From: CAYFPX01 sp964519895
GTDB taxonomy: Bacteria; Myxococcota_A; UBA796; CAJQPC01
Direction of reading: 5' to 3'
Length of the DNA stretch: 64,000 bases
NCBI GenBank assembly: GCA_964519895.1
Contig: CAZFLE010000006.1
Span: forward strand, 65,824 to 129,823
A model generated the notes under the pieces. It did not search any database, had not been told where the DNA came from, and saw only the letters and a program-made list of their open reading frames with translations. The position numbers and the translations under genes are program-made. Position 1 is the first letter of the stretch; every line of letters begins with the position of its first letter. Below, in pieces: positions 26,761-35,478 of the stretch.

Positions 26761-27896
26761 CGTTTGTTCTCGCCCTGGCCGCTGCAGGCACCCTGCCTGG
26801 CTGCGTGGCCCGCTCCGCAGATGACCGAATGCCCCACGCGGTGGCGGTCACGGTCGCGTTCACCGACGGGGACTACGGCGCGCTGATCGCCGAATTCGAC
26901 CGCCCGGGTGAGCCTCCGGAGCTGCGCTATGCCGATGGGCTGTGGGCGTTCGACGGCGAGCGGCTGCTGCAGCTGACCCCGGCCCCGCGAGAGCACGGCG
27001 AGAAGCCGGTCTACGACCTGGCCGTCGTCGAGCACCTGACGGGCGGCCGGCACGTGCTGCCCCTGGGGCGCGCCCACGAGAACTTCAGGGTTCACTCGGT
27101 GGCCCACACCGCGGTCGCCCTGGGCAGCCAGGACGACCCCAGCTGGATCCGCCTGTCCGACGGCGGCGCCATCCAGATGGACCACGAGCTCGAGCTGAAG
27201 CGGCGCGGCCCGGGCCGCGGCTTCTCCCTGATCGTCGGGGACGGCACCCTGGACCTGGGCCTGCCCCACCGAGACGAGGACCTGCCGCTGTTCCGCGACG
27301 TGGCCGAGGTCGTGTGCGCGACGTGGCTCACCGACGTCCCGGCCACGGCGTGGGATGCGACCGCGGACTTCTACAAGGTCGTGCGCCTGGTGCCCGCCGT
27401 CGGCGAGCCCGCCCGGGTCGACGGCCACCTGGAGGAGTGGAGCGGCGACGACGCCCTGGCGGTCGACACTCTGGGGTCGGTGCTCTCCGGCGAAGACGGC
27501 TGGTCCGGCCCCCGCGACGGCTCCTTTGGCGTGGCAGCCCGGCTCCACCACGGCCGCCTGACCGTCGCCGTGCGCATCCGCGATGACGAGATGATCCAGG
27601 GCAAGGACCGGCTGGAATTCGACGTGGGCTCCGACGTGCACGTGCTGCCCTTGCGGGCGGCCGGCCCGGTGGACCACGGCAACTGGAGTGGTCTGGAGGC
27701 CGTGTTCACCAACGCCGTCGACTTCGGAACCGGGGTCGAGGCCAGCTTCGACGTGGGGCGCACGCCGCCCCGCCGAGACGCCCTGCCCCTGGTGGTCCGC
27801 TACCTGGACGCCGACACCGACCAGGAGCCCACGGTGCTCGCGTCGGCGCCGTCGCTCCGGTCGCTGGCGCTGAACATCACCCACTCGAACGAGTAG
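26757..27896 (+). CDS. Lipoprotein with C-terminal CBM9/DOMON-like region
   Basis: 379 residues from TTG 26757, overlapping the redoxin stop as TTGA. The start MTFVLALAAAGTLPGCVARS is a lipoprotein signal with lipobox LPGC. The C-terminal half contains VDGHLEEWSGDDALAVDTLG, RLTVAVRIRDDEMIQGKDRLEFDV and similar beta-rich text that recalls CBM9-type carbohydrate- or haem-binding sandwiches. The N-terminal half is unrecognised. Probably attached to the outer membrane; ligand unknown. Coupling to the redoxin suggests a shared role. Confidence 0.7.
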   Translation: MTFVLALAAAGTLPGCVARSADDRMPHAVAVTVAFTDGDYGALIAEFDRPGEPPELRYADGLWAFDGERLLQLTPAPREHGEKPVYDLAVVEHLTGGRHVLPLGRAHENFRVHSVAHTAVALGSQDDPSWIRLSDGGAIQMDHELELKRRGPGRGFSLIVGDGTLDLGLPHRDEDLPLFRDVAEVVCATWLTDVPATAWDATADFYKVVRLVPAVGEPARVDGHLEEWSGDDALAVDTLGSVLSGEDGWSGPRDGSFGVAARLHHGRLTVAVRIRDDEMIQGKDRLEFDVGSDVHVLPLRAAGPVDHGNWSGLEAVFTNAVDFGTGVEASFDVGRTPPRRDALPLVVRYLDADTDQEPTVLASAPSLRSLALNITHSNE

Positions 27897-27936
27897 CGGC
27901 CGAAACGTTCCTGAGCGCTCGGGGGTATTGCGAAGA

Positions 27937-27951
27937 GGGTCGGATCGACCC
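27937..27951. promoter_or_regulatory. Inverted repeat upstream of the caspase gene
   Basis: GGGTCG-GAT-CGACCC, perfect 6-bp arms with a 3-nt loop, lies 41 bp after the lipoprotein stop and 21 bp before the caspase ATG. It could be an operator for the caspase gene or a terminator hairpin of the previous one. No T-run follows. Confidence 0.35.
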
Positions 27952-27971
27952 CACCCTGTGACCGGGTCTCC

Positions 27972-29516
27972 ATGTTCCTCACCGCCACGCTCACCGCCGC
28001 CTTGGCCGCCGTCGTCGACGGCGCCACGCTCCCCGTGGGCATGGGCGACGCCCTGGCGCCGCGGCGGATCGCGCTGCTGATCGGCATCGACACCTACGAG
28101 GACCCCGAGCTGGCCGGCCTGAAGTTCGCGGCCAAGGACGCCGAGGACATGGCCCGGGTGCTCCAGGACAGCGAGCTGGGCGGCTTCGACGAGGTCGTGC
28201 TCCTGACCGGTCGCGTCGACCGCGACGACTTCCAGGGCGCCCTGGACCACGTCACGGCGTCCCTGGAGCGCGACGACACCCTGCTGATGTTCTACGCCGG
28301 CCACGGCACGCTGCAGTCCGACGGCCGCACCCCGAGCCAGCTCTACCTGCTCACGAGCGAAGCAAGGCTGGACCGGTCCTGGGAGACGGGCATCCCCCTC
28401 ACCGAGCTCGAGGCCGCCCTGGCCGGGGTGCGGGCCGAGCGCCGCATCGTGGTCTTCGACACCTGCCACTCGGGCCAGGGCCGCTCGGCCCTGAGCGAGC
28501 AGACCCGCGCCGTGCGCGAGACCGTGCGGGGTCCCCTGCCGGCCCCAGACCTCCCGGAGCTGCACTCCCGGTACGACGCCCGGCTCTACAGCGCCCACTA
28601 CCACCAGCCCGCCGTCGAAGATCCCTCGCTCCAGAACGGCGTCTACACCCACTACCTGGTCGAGGCCCTCGAAGGCGCCGGCGACCTGGACGGCGATCGG
28701 GTGGTGGACCTGATGGAGGCCCACACCTTTGCCCGGGACCACACGATGGTGCGGACCCACAACGCCCAGGAGCCCTGGTACCAGGTCACCGAAGTGGGCC
28801 GGGAGCCCGTGGTGCTGTCGGGCAGGGCCGAGGACCGCACCGACGCCGAGCGGGCCGTGCTCATCACCCAACCAGGGCCTTGGTATGAACAGGCCTACGC
28901 CCTGGTCGTGGACGGCATCCCGCGGGGCTCGGGCGCCATCGAGCCTGGCCCTCACACCATCGAGATCTGGGACCGCGCGACGCTGTTGTCGAGCACCCGG
29001 CGCAACCTGCACGCCCAGGATCGCGTCGAGATCGACCGCCTGGTGGCCGAGCGGGACAGCCGCTGGGCCGTCACAGCCGGCGCCGGGATCCAGAGCGTGC
29101 CCCAGGTGCTCGCCCCTGTGTCCGTGGCCCTGAACGGGTGGTGGATGCCCCGAGATCCCCGCGGGGGCCGGATGCTGCTGGGGGTGCACGGCGACCTGGG
29201 CCAGCTCGACCTGGCCGGGGTGGGCACCCTGCCGTCCTGGTCGGCACGGGCCCGAGTCGCCTGGGGCACTGGCCGTGGCGCTCTGTGGGGTTCCGCTGGA
29301 CTCACCGCTGGCGCAGCCTGGCGCAAAAAGCCGGACCACATCGAGAGCGCTCCAGCGGTGGGAGCCGGAATGTATGGACAGCTCCACTGGGGACCCTGGC
29401 TGGTGGGTCTGGACGCCGAGTGGCTCTGGCTGGCCACCTGGCCTGGTGGCGCGGGCACGGAGCGGGTGATGTCCACAGGACCCGCACTGGCGCTCACTCT
29501 GGGTCGATCTCGCTGA
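27972..29516 (+). CDS. Secreted caspase-family (peptidase C14) protein with beta-rich C-terminal domain
   Basis: 514 residues. A hydrophobic N-terminus (MFLTATLTAALAAVVDGA) is followed by a caspase/metacaspase fold: RIALLIGIDTYED, the catalytic His in MFYAGHGTL (His111) and Cys in VVFDTCHSGQG (Cys165). The caspase part ends near residue 275. A PEGA-like or beta-sandwich stretch (YALVVDGIPRGSGAIEPGPHTIEI) is next, and the last 140 residues alternate polar and apolar positions and end in LALTLGRSR, which suggests a small outer-membrane barrel. Metacaspases cleave after Arg/Lys. Secretion plus a possible barrel implies action at the cell surface or in the periplasm. Confidence 0.8.
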   Translation: MFLTATLTAALAAVVDGATLPVGMGDALAPRRIALLIGIDTYEDPELAGLKFAAKDAEDMARVLQDSELGGFDEVVLLTGRVDRDDFQGALDHVTASLERDDTLLMFYAGHGTLQSDGRTPSQLYLLTSEARLDRSWETGIPLTELEAALAGVRAERRIVVFDTCHSGQGRSALSEQTRAVRETVRGPLPAPDLPELHSRYDARLYSAHYHQPAVEDPSLQNGVYTHYLVEALEGAGDLDGDRVVDLMEAHTFARDHTMVRTHNAQEPWYQVTEVGREPVVLSGRAEDRTDAERAVLITQPGPWYEQAYALVVDGIPRGSGAIEPGPHTIEIWDRATLLSSTRRNLHAQDRVEIDRLVAERDSRWAVTAGAGIQSVPQVLAPVSVALNGWWMPRDPRGGRMLLGVHGDLGQLDLAGVGTLPSWSARARVAWGTGRGALWGSAGLTAGAAWRKKPDHIESAPAVGAGMYGQLHWGPWLVGLDAEWLWLATWPGGAGTERVMSTGPALALTLGRSR

Positions 29517-29542
29517 TCGGATCCCCCTCGGTCTGAGGTAGA

Positions 29543-31255
29543 TTGGCGGCGTCGATGCCGTCCCTCCTGCTGTTGCTCGCTGCCTGCGAGCCCTTTGACC
29601 TGTTGGAGCAGCGGCTGGATCCGGTTCCGTTCCAGACCCCGACAGCCACCCTGCCTGCAGGCCTCCCAGAGGACTGCGACCAGGACGGCGACGGTGCGGT
29701 CCGTGACGACCCCGGCTGCGTGGCCCTGGCTGCGGCCCTGGACTGCGACGACCAGGACAGCACCGTCTACCCGGGCGCCCCGGAGTTCTGCGACGGCCGC
29801 GACGGGGACTGCGACGGCCACCCAGACGGCCCCGATCCCATCGACGGCGCCACCTGGTTCCTGGACGCCGACAGCGACGGCTGGGGCGCACCGGGCACGG
29901 CCTTCCGCTCCTGTCTGGACACCGTCTTGGGAGCCTCCTTTGTCGACGGGGACTGCGACGACGCCTCGGAAACCGCCTACCCGGGCGCCCCCGAGATCTG
30001 CGGAGACGCCGTGGATCAGGACTGCGATGGCGCCGACGCCTCCTTGCTGGAAGAGGGCCTGAGCTGTGCCTGGGTCTCACTGGACGGCGCCCCTGGCAGC
30101 TTCGCCGGTGCCGGCGTCGCCGCGACCAGAGACCTGACCTGTGATGGTGCGCCGGATCTGGCGGTGGCCGCACCCGACCAGGGCGAGACCGGCCAGACCC
30201 GCCTGTACCCAGGGCCTCTCTCTCCCGGCCAGGCCCCTTCGGTCCTGGCGACCCTCCACACCCCCGAGCTCGCCGGGCTCAGCGGGACGCTGGTGGCGCT
30301 GGGTGACCTGGACGGTGACGGCTGCGACGACGTGGCCCTGGCGCAGCAGGACCTGGGCGAGCCCAGTGACGTGGCGGCCTGGCTCCTCCTCGGCGACGGC
30401 CAGGCAGACGACCGCCTCGTGAGCCACAGCACCCTCACAGCGTCCGGGCTGACCGGCACAGCCCTGGCCGTCACCGGCACTGGGGGCCGGCCCGAGCTGC
30501 TGGTGCTCGCACCCGGACAGGACCAGGCCTGGCTGGTCGGCGAGCTGGACGCGGGCACCGCCGCCCTCGACACCGCAGCGGGCCTGGTGCTGACCGCGTC
30601 ACCCCGACTGGGGCAGCTGGGCCAGGTCGCCGCACTGGGTGACCTGGATGGCGACGGTCTGGCCGAGATCGTGCTCGGCGACCCCACGGCCGACGACGCG
30701 GCCGGGCGGGTGCTGGTCGTACCGGGCGACACCGGCGAGCGCACCGTGACCGAAGACGACGTGGTCCTGAGCGGCCGCATCGGTGCCGGACTCGGGGCCG
30801 CGCTCGTGATCGCAGGTGACCTGGACGCCGACGGCCTGGCGGACCTGGTGGTGGGCGCCCCCGACGAGGCCGTGGCCGGGGATGATCGCGCTGGCGCCGT
30901 GAGGGTCCTGCTGGGCGGTGAGCTCTCGGCCGGGGCGAGCGGCACGCTCTTCGGCGCCGCCGGCCAGCGCCTCGGCGCCGCTCTGGTGGCACCGGGCAAC
31001 CTGACGCCGGACCGCGACGACCGGCCGGACCTGATCGTCGCTGGCGGGACCGACGGCACGCTGTACTGGTTCGCACGGACCGATGCCGCTGGCCTGGCCG
31101 TGCCGGAACAGCTCGGACCCAGTGGTCTGGGCGGCGCGGGGGTGGTCCTGGCACCCGGCGGCGACCTGGACCTGGACGGTCTGCCCGACGTGCTGGTGGG
31201 CATGCCCTCCGAGGACCGGGTCAAGGTGCTGGTGGCGGCGCAGTTCGATCCCTGA
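29543..31255 (+). CDS. Lipoprotein with MopE-like metal-binding repeats and FG-GAP propeller repeats
   Basis: 570 residues from TTG 29543 (GAGG 4-5 nt upstream); an ATG at 29555 would leave MPSLLLLLAACEPF. The lipobox is LAAC. Residues about 45-175 carry two copies of the DCDD...YPGAPE.C.....DCDG motif known as a putative metal-binding motif in MopE-like proteins. From about residue 180 FG-GAP/integrin-alpha-like blades follow: ALGDLDGDGCDDVALA, ALGDLDGDGLAEIVLGDP, IAGDLDADGLADLVVGAP, PGGDLDLDGLPDVLVGMP. Such blades bind calcium and form a seven-bladed propeller. Probably a surface adhesion or binding lipoprotein. Confidence 0.85.
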   Translation: MAASMPSLLLLLAACEPFDLLEQRLDPVPFQTPTATLPAGLPEDCDQDGDGAVRDDPGCVALAAALDCDDQDSTVYPGAPEFCDGRDGDCDGHPDGPDPIDGATWFLDADSDGWGAPGTAFRSCLDTVLGASFVDGDCDDASETAYPGAPEICGDAVDQDCDGADASLLEEGLSCAWVSLDGAPGSFAGAGVAATRDLTCDGAPDLAVAAPDQGETGQTRLYPGPLSPGQAPSVLATLHTPELAGLSGTLVALGDLDGDGCDDVALAQQDLGEPSDVAAWLLLGDGQADDRLVSHSTLTASGLTGTALAVTGTGGRPELLVLAPGQDQAWLVGELDAGTAALDTAAGLVLTASPRLGQLGQVAALGDLDGDGLAEIVLGDPTADDAAGRVLVVPGDTGERTVTEDDVVLSGRIGAGLGAALVIAGDLDADGLADLVVGAPDEAVAGDDRAGAVRVLLGGELSAGASGTLFGAAGQRLGAALVAPGNLTPDRDDRPDLIVAGGTDGTLYWFARTDAAGLAVPEQLGPSGLGGAGVVLAPGGDLDLDGLPDVLVGMPSEDRVKVLVAAQFDP

Positions 31256-31330
31256 CGCCACCCCTCCCGCGCCGGATCGTCGACGGCGCCCTGGAGTACC
31301 TTGGCGGGGACCTGCACCGAGAGGCCTGAC

Positions 31331-31873
31331 GTGCACCGCCAACCCCTGAGCCCGGGCACCGACCTGGTGATCGTCCAGGGCGACCTCACAGCGCTCCAGG
31401 TCGACGCGATCGTCAACGCGGCCGCTCCGGCACTCCTGGGCGGCGGCGGGGTCGATGGGGCCATCCACCGGGCGGCTGGACCCCAGCTGCGCGAAGCCTG
31501 CCGTGCGCTGCCGGAGCTGCGACCCAGGGTGCGCTGCGAGACCGGACAGGCCCGGCTCACCCGCGGGTTCGGCCTGGCGGCCCGGTTCGTGATCCACACC
31601 GTGGGACCGGTCTACACGCGGCATCCCGATCCTGCCGGCGCCTTGAGCGCTTGCCACCGGGCCAGCCTGAAGCTCGCCCGCACCCAGGGCTGTCGCACCA
31701 TCGCCTTTCCGGCGATCTCCTGCGGCGCCTATGGCTACCCCCTGGCAGAAGCCGCCCCGATCGCCCTCGAGGCGGTCCGGGACTACGGTCACGGGCTGCG
31801 GGAGATCTGGTTCGCCCTGTTCACCGACCAGGCCCACGCCGCCTTCCTCGCCGCAGCCGAACGGCTCGCCTGA
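31331..31873 (+). CDS. Macrodomain protein (O-acetyl-ADP-ribose deacetylase-like)
   Basis: 180 residues from GTG 31331, which has GAGAGG 6 nt upstream; this length matches YmdB-type macrodomains, so I prefer it over an in-frame TTG 30 nt upstream. Motifs are VQGDLTALQVDAIVNAAAP, LLGGGGVDGAIHRAAG (the Gly-rich ADP-ribose loop) and FPAISCGAYGYP. Family members hydrolyse O-acetyl-ADP-ribose or remove ADP-ribose from acidic residues. Cytoplasmic. It stands alone between a lipoprotein gene and the P450. Confidence 0.9.
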   Translation: MHRQPLSPGTDLVIVQGDLTALQVDAIVNAAAPALLGGGGVDGAIHRAAGPQLREACRALPELRPRVRCETGQARLTRGFGLAARFVIHTVGPVYTRHPDPAGALSACHRASLKLARTQGCRTIAFPAISCGAYGYPLAEAAPIALEAVRDYGHGLREIWFALFTDQAHAAFLAAAERLA

Positions 31874-31882
31874 GTCATTTCG

Positions 31883-31911
31883 CTGACACTCGTCGACGAA
31901 CGAGCTACGCT
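31883..31911 (+). promoter_or_regulatory. Candidate promoter with palindrome in the spacer, for the P450-cofG-cofH operon
   Basis: CTGACA (31883-31888) and TACGCT (31906-31911) are separated by 17 bp, a fair housekeeping -35/-10 pair. The spacer holds the perfect 10-bp palindrome TCGTCGACGA at 31890-31899, flanked by CTCGT/ACGAG arms. A repressor bound there would block the polymerase. The P450 GTG is 22 nt downstream of the -10. Confidence 0.45.
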
Positions 31912-31932
31912 TTCCGGTGGAGGCCTGCCGAC

Positions 31933-33108
31933 GTGACTGCTGCGCCCGAGACCGAACCCGTCATCGACCTGTGCGCCCCTGCGACGCACGACGACCCCTA
32001 CGCCACCTACCGCTGGATCCGCGAGCAGCCGGGGCTCTACCTGGATCCGGTCAACAACGTCTACGCGGTCACGCGCTATGCCGACGTCAAGGCGGTCAGC
32101 CGGGATCCGTCGACGTTCACCAGCACCGAGGGGAACCGGCCGGGCATGCCCGCCGAGCCCAACTTCATCAACATGGACGGCCACGATCACCAGGTGCGGC
32201 GGGCCCTGGTGGCCGACTGGTTCACCCCCAAGCGCATTCGGACCCTCGAGGACCACATCCGCGACGTGGTGGTCGGCCTGATCGAGCGGGCCAAGGAAGC
32301 CGGTGACGCGTGCTTCATCGAGGCGCTGGCCGGCCAGGTGCCGCTGCGTCTCATCGGCGAGATGCTCGGGTACCCCCTCGAGGACCTGGACCAGCTCGCA
32401 AGCTGGCTCGACATCTACGTCCAGGGCGGCTGCGGCGCGGACTACGTGACCGAAGAGATCAACATGGCCTTCATGGAGTTCACGGCCTACCACCTGATGG
32501 CCGTGGCCCAGCGCCGCGAGGTCCGGACCGAAGACCTGATCTCGGTCTGGATGCACGCCCTGGTCGACGGGGAGCCCCTGGACGACGAGGAGATCCTGTT
32601 CGAGCACACCCTGATCCTTGTCGGCGGCGCCGAGTCGACCCGCAACGCGATCAGCGGGGGCATGCGGGCCCTGATGGCCCACCCGGAGCAGCTCGCCTGG
32701 CTGCGCGAGCACCCGGAGGGCATCCCCAACGCCGTCGAGGAATTCGTGCGCTGGACCAGCCCCTTCATCTCGATGAGCCGCACGGTCACCAAGGACACGG
32801 TGTTCCGGGGCCAGCCCCTCCACGAGGACGACGAGGTCCTGATGATCTACCCGGCGGCCAACCGGGACCCCGAAGCCTTCCCCAACCCGGAGTCCTTCGA
32901 CATCCGGCGTGCGTGGCCCAACAAGCCCATCGCCTTCGGCTACGGTGCCCACCACTGCCTGGGCGCAGCCCTGGCTCGGATGGAGATCCGGGTCGTGCTG
33001 GAAGAGCTCATGAAGCGCGTGGACCACATCGAGCTGACCGGCGAGTGCGTGTTCAAGTCGTCGAGCTTCCTGCGCGGCATGACCCACATGCCGGTGCGGC
33101 TGCGTTAG
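31933..33108 (+). CDS. Cytochrome P450
   Basis: 391 residues from GTG 31933, a soluble bacterial class I size. The I-helix is LILVGGAESTRNAISGG, the ExxR pair is Glu270/Arg273 in EEFVRW, and the haem loop is FGYGAHHCLGAALARME with Cys342 as the axial ligand. The segment INMDGHDHQVRRALVADWFTP resembles the MDPPEHxxxRRLV text of actinobacterial steroid/fatty-acid P450s (CYP124/125/142 types), but substrate is not proven. No ferredoxin or reductase gene is adjacent. It lies 27 bp upstream of cofG, so the operon joins an oxygenase with F420 biosynthesis. Confidence 0.9.
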   Translation: MTAAPETEPVIDLCAPATHDDPYATYRWIREQPGLYLDPVNNVYAVTRYADVKAVSRDPSTFTSTEGNRPGMPAEPNFINMDGHDHQVRRALVADWFTPKRIRTLEDHIRDVVVGLIERAKEAGDACFIEALAGQVPLRLIGEMLGYPLEDLDQLASWLDIYVQGGCGADYVTEEINMAFMEFTAYHLMAVAQRREVRTEDLISVWMHALVDGEPLDDEEILFEHTLILVGGAESTRNAISGGMRALMAHPEQLAWLREHPEGIPNAVEEFVRWTSPFISMSRTVTKDTVFRGQPLHEDDEVLMIYPAANRDPEAFPNPESFDIRRAWPNKPIAFGYGAHHCLGAALARMEIRVVLEELMKRVDHIELTGECVFKSSSFLRGMTHMPVRLR

Positions 33109-33135
33109 CCGGAAGGGGTCTCCCAGGACCGCCCA

Positions 33136-34230
33136 GTGGACCTGATCACCGCCCTGCACGCCGACCCGGAAGGCGTGCCCCTCGCACCCCTCGCGGTGGC
33201 GGCAGCCAGGCGCCGCGACGCGGCGTGGGGCCGTGCGGTGACCTTCTCTCCAAAGGTCTTCCTGCCGCTCACGAACCTGTGTCGGAACCGCTGCGGCTAC
33301 TGCACCTTTCGCAAGGCCCCGGACGATCCGGCCGCGTGGACCATGGCGCCCGACCAGGTGCTGGCCTCCCTGGACGCCGGAGCCCGGGCGGGCTGCACCG
33401 AAGCCCTCTTCTGTCTGGGCGACCCTCCGGAGCGGGCCTTTCCCAGCTACCGCCGGCTGCTCCAGGGCTGGGGCCACGACACCACGGTGGACTACCTGGT
33501 CTGGGCGGGCCGCCAGGCCCTCGACCGCGGCCTGCTGCCCCACACCAACGCCGGGGTCCTGGAGTCCCACGAGCTCCGGGCCCTGATGGCCGTGAACGCC
33601 AGCCTGGGCCTGATGCTGGAGTCCACCTCGGAGCGCCTCACCGAGCCCGGCCAGGTCCACCACGCCGCCCCCGACAAGCACCCGGCCCGTCGGCTGGCCA
33701 TGACCGCCGAGGCCGGTCGTCAGGGCATCCCGTTCACATCGGGCCTGCTCGTCGGCATCGGCGAGACCCGCGCCGAACGGGTCGACACACTGCGGGCCAT
33801 CGCCGCCCTGCACGCCGAGCACAGCCACATCCAAGAGGTCATCGTCCAGAACTTCCGGGCCCACACCGGCTCCCCCTGGGCGGACGCCCCCGAGCCCAGC
33901 GGCGCCGAGGTCGCGTGGACCGTGGCCGCGGCCCGGCTGCTCCTTCCAGACGACATCTCCCTCCAGGCCCCGCCGAACCTGAACCCGGCGTCGCTGGAGG
34001 ACCTGCTGGCCGCCGGCCTGAACGACCTGGGCGGCATCTCGCCGGTGACCCCGGACTACATCAACCCGGCGTGGGCGTGGCCCCACCTGGGCGACCTTGC
34101 GGCACGTTGCCGGGCGGTGGGCTTCACCCTGCGGGCCCGCCTGCCCGTCTACCCGCGGCACGAGGCCCGGATCTCCGTGGACCTGGCCCCCGCTCGCGCC
34201 CGCTGCGCCGCCTTCGAGGCCGCGCCGTGA
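33136..34230 (+). CDS. cofG: CofG, subunit of F0 synthase (radical SAM)
   Basis: 364 residues from GTG 33136. With CofH it makes 7,8-didemethyl-8-hydroxy-5-deazariboflavin (F0), the chromophore of coenzyme F420. The radical-SAM cluster motif CxxxCxxC is in LCRNRCGYCTFRKAP near residue 52. CofG-like context includes LFCLGDPPE, YLVWAG, MLESTSERL, SGLLVGIGET, VIVQNFRAHTGSPW and LNDLGGISPVTPDYINP. Its stop overlaps the GTG of cofH by 4 nt, so the two subunits are translated together. In some lineages CofG and CofH are fused as FbiC; here they are separate. Confidence 0.95.
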   Translation: MDLITALHADPEGVPLAPLAVAAARRRDAAWGRAVTFSPKVFLPLTNLCRNRCGYCTFRKAPDDPAAWTMAPDQVLASLDAGARAGCTEALFCLGDPPERAFPSYRRLLQGWGHDTTVDYLVWAGRQALDRGLLPHTNAGVLESHELRALMAVNASLGLMLESTSERLTEPGQVHHAAPDKHPARRLAMTAEAGRQGIPFTSGLLVGIGETRAERVDTLRAIAALHAEHSHIQEVIVQNFRAHTGSPWADAPEPSGAEVAWTVAAARLLLPDDISLQAPPNLNPASLEDLLAAGLNDLGGISPVTPDYINPAWAWPHLGDLAARCRAVGFTLRARLPVYPRHEARISVDLAPARARCAAFEAAP

Positions 34231-35450
34231 CCGACGTGCTCACCCGCGCGGCTGCCGGGCTGCCGGTCGACTGGACCGAGCTCCGCCCCTGGCTCGCGGC
34301 CACCGGCTCCGACCTGGAGACCCTGCGCCAGGCCGCCGACGCGGCCCGCCGAGCCCAGGTCGGCGACACGGTCACCTATGTGGTGAACCGCAACATCAAC
34401 TTCACCAACGTCTGCGTAAAGGCCTGCCGCTTCTGCGCCTATGCCCGGGGCTTCCGCTCCGAGCAGTCCTACCGGCTGCCCGTCGACGAGGTGGTGCGCC
34501 GCGCGACCGAGGCCTGGGAGCTCGGCGCCACAGAGGTCTGCATGCAGGCCGGCCTGGCCCCGGAGCTGACGGGCCACGACTACGTCGCCCTGTGCCGGGC
34601 GGTCAAGGCCGCCCTCCCCGACCTGCACGTGCACGCCTTCTCCCCCGAGGAGGTCAAGTTCGGCGCCCGCAAGAGCGGCTGGACCTTCGAGGAGATGCTG
34701 CGGCGGCTCCTGGACGTCGGCCTGGGCAGCCTGCCCGGCACCAGCGCCGAGATCCTCGACGACGCCGTGCGCCAGCGCATCGCGCCGGGCCGCATCACCA
34801 CGTCGGAGTGGCGCCAGGTCATCACGACGGCCCACGCCCTGGGCATCCCCACCACCTCCACCATCATGACGGGCCACCTGGACACCCCCGACGACCGGCT
34901 GGCGCACCTGGACCTGCTCAGACGCATCCAGAGCGAGACCGGCGGCTTCACCGAATTCGTGCCCCTGTCCTTCGTGCACGCCGAGGCCCCCATGTGGCAA
35001 GCCGACCGCCCCAGCGACCTGCGGGCCGGCCCGACCCCCGAAGACGTGCTGCGCTTCACCGCCGTCTCCCGACTGCTCCTGGGACCGCACATCCCCAACC
35101 TCCAGGCCAGCTGGGTCAAGGAGGGCCTGGACCTGGCCACGACCCTGCTCGACTGGGGGGCCAACGACCTGGGGGGCACGTTGATCAACGAGAGCATCTC
35201 GACGGCAGCGGGAGCGGGACACGGACAACGCCGGACGCCCAGCCAGCTCCGAGCCGCGATCCGAGCCGCCGGCCGCCCGGCAGCCGAGCGCAGCACGCTG
35301 TACGAGCTACGTCGGACCTTCGACGGCCCTGCCGACGACCCGGTCGACGCCCTGGATGCCCTGCCGGACCCCGACCACCGCTTCGGCTCCTACGCGGCCC
35401 TGGCCCAGGATCAGCGCTTCACCTATTCCCGGCCTCGCCGCCGAGATTAG
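34227..35450 (+). CDS. cofH: CofH, subunit of F0 synthase (tyrosine-uracil coupling, radical SAM)
   Basis: 407 residues from GTG 34227. CofH couples a tyrosine-derived radical to 5-amino-6-ribitylamino-uracil, the first step to F0. The radical-SAM motif is VCVKACRFCAYARGF (CxxxCxxC). Other family text is YVVNRNINFTNVC, EVCMQAGLAPELTG, HAFSPEEV, LGSLPGTSAEIL, IPTTSTIMTGH, EFVPLSFVH and GANDLGGTLINESIS. It follows cofG with a GTGA overlap. The C-terminal 50 residues are Arg/Ala/Asp-rich and probably disordered. Confidence 0.95.
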   Translation: MTDVLTRAAAGLPVDWTELRPWLAATGSDLETLRQAADAARRAQVGDTVTYVVNRNINFTNVCVKACRFCAYARGFRSEQSYRLPVDEVVRRATEAWELGATEVCMQAGLAPELTGHDYVALCRAVKAALPDLHVHAFSPEEVKFGARKSGWTFEEMLRRLLDVGLGSLPGTSAEILDDAVRQRIAPGRITTSEWRQVITTAHALGIPTTSTIMTGHLDTPDDRLAHLDLLRRIQSETGGFTEFVPLSFVHAEAPMWQADRPSDLRAGPTPEDVLRFTAVSRLLLGPHIPNLQASWVKEGLDLATTLLDWGANDLGGTLINESISTAAGAGHGQRRTPSQLRAAIRAAGRPAAERSTLYELRRTFDGPADDPVDALDALPDPDHRFGSYAALAQDQRFTYSRPRRRD

Positions 35451-35478
35451 ATCCTCACTCCCGGCCCGGACCCTTCCG

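Noticed and set aside
31302..31316. TGGCGGGGACCTGCA upstream of the macrodomain gene as a sigma-54 promoter
   Set aside because: The distance between GG and GC is one base too short, and the -24 half lacks the AC; such spacing inactivates these promoters.
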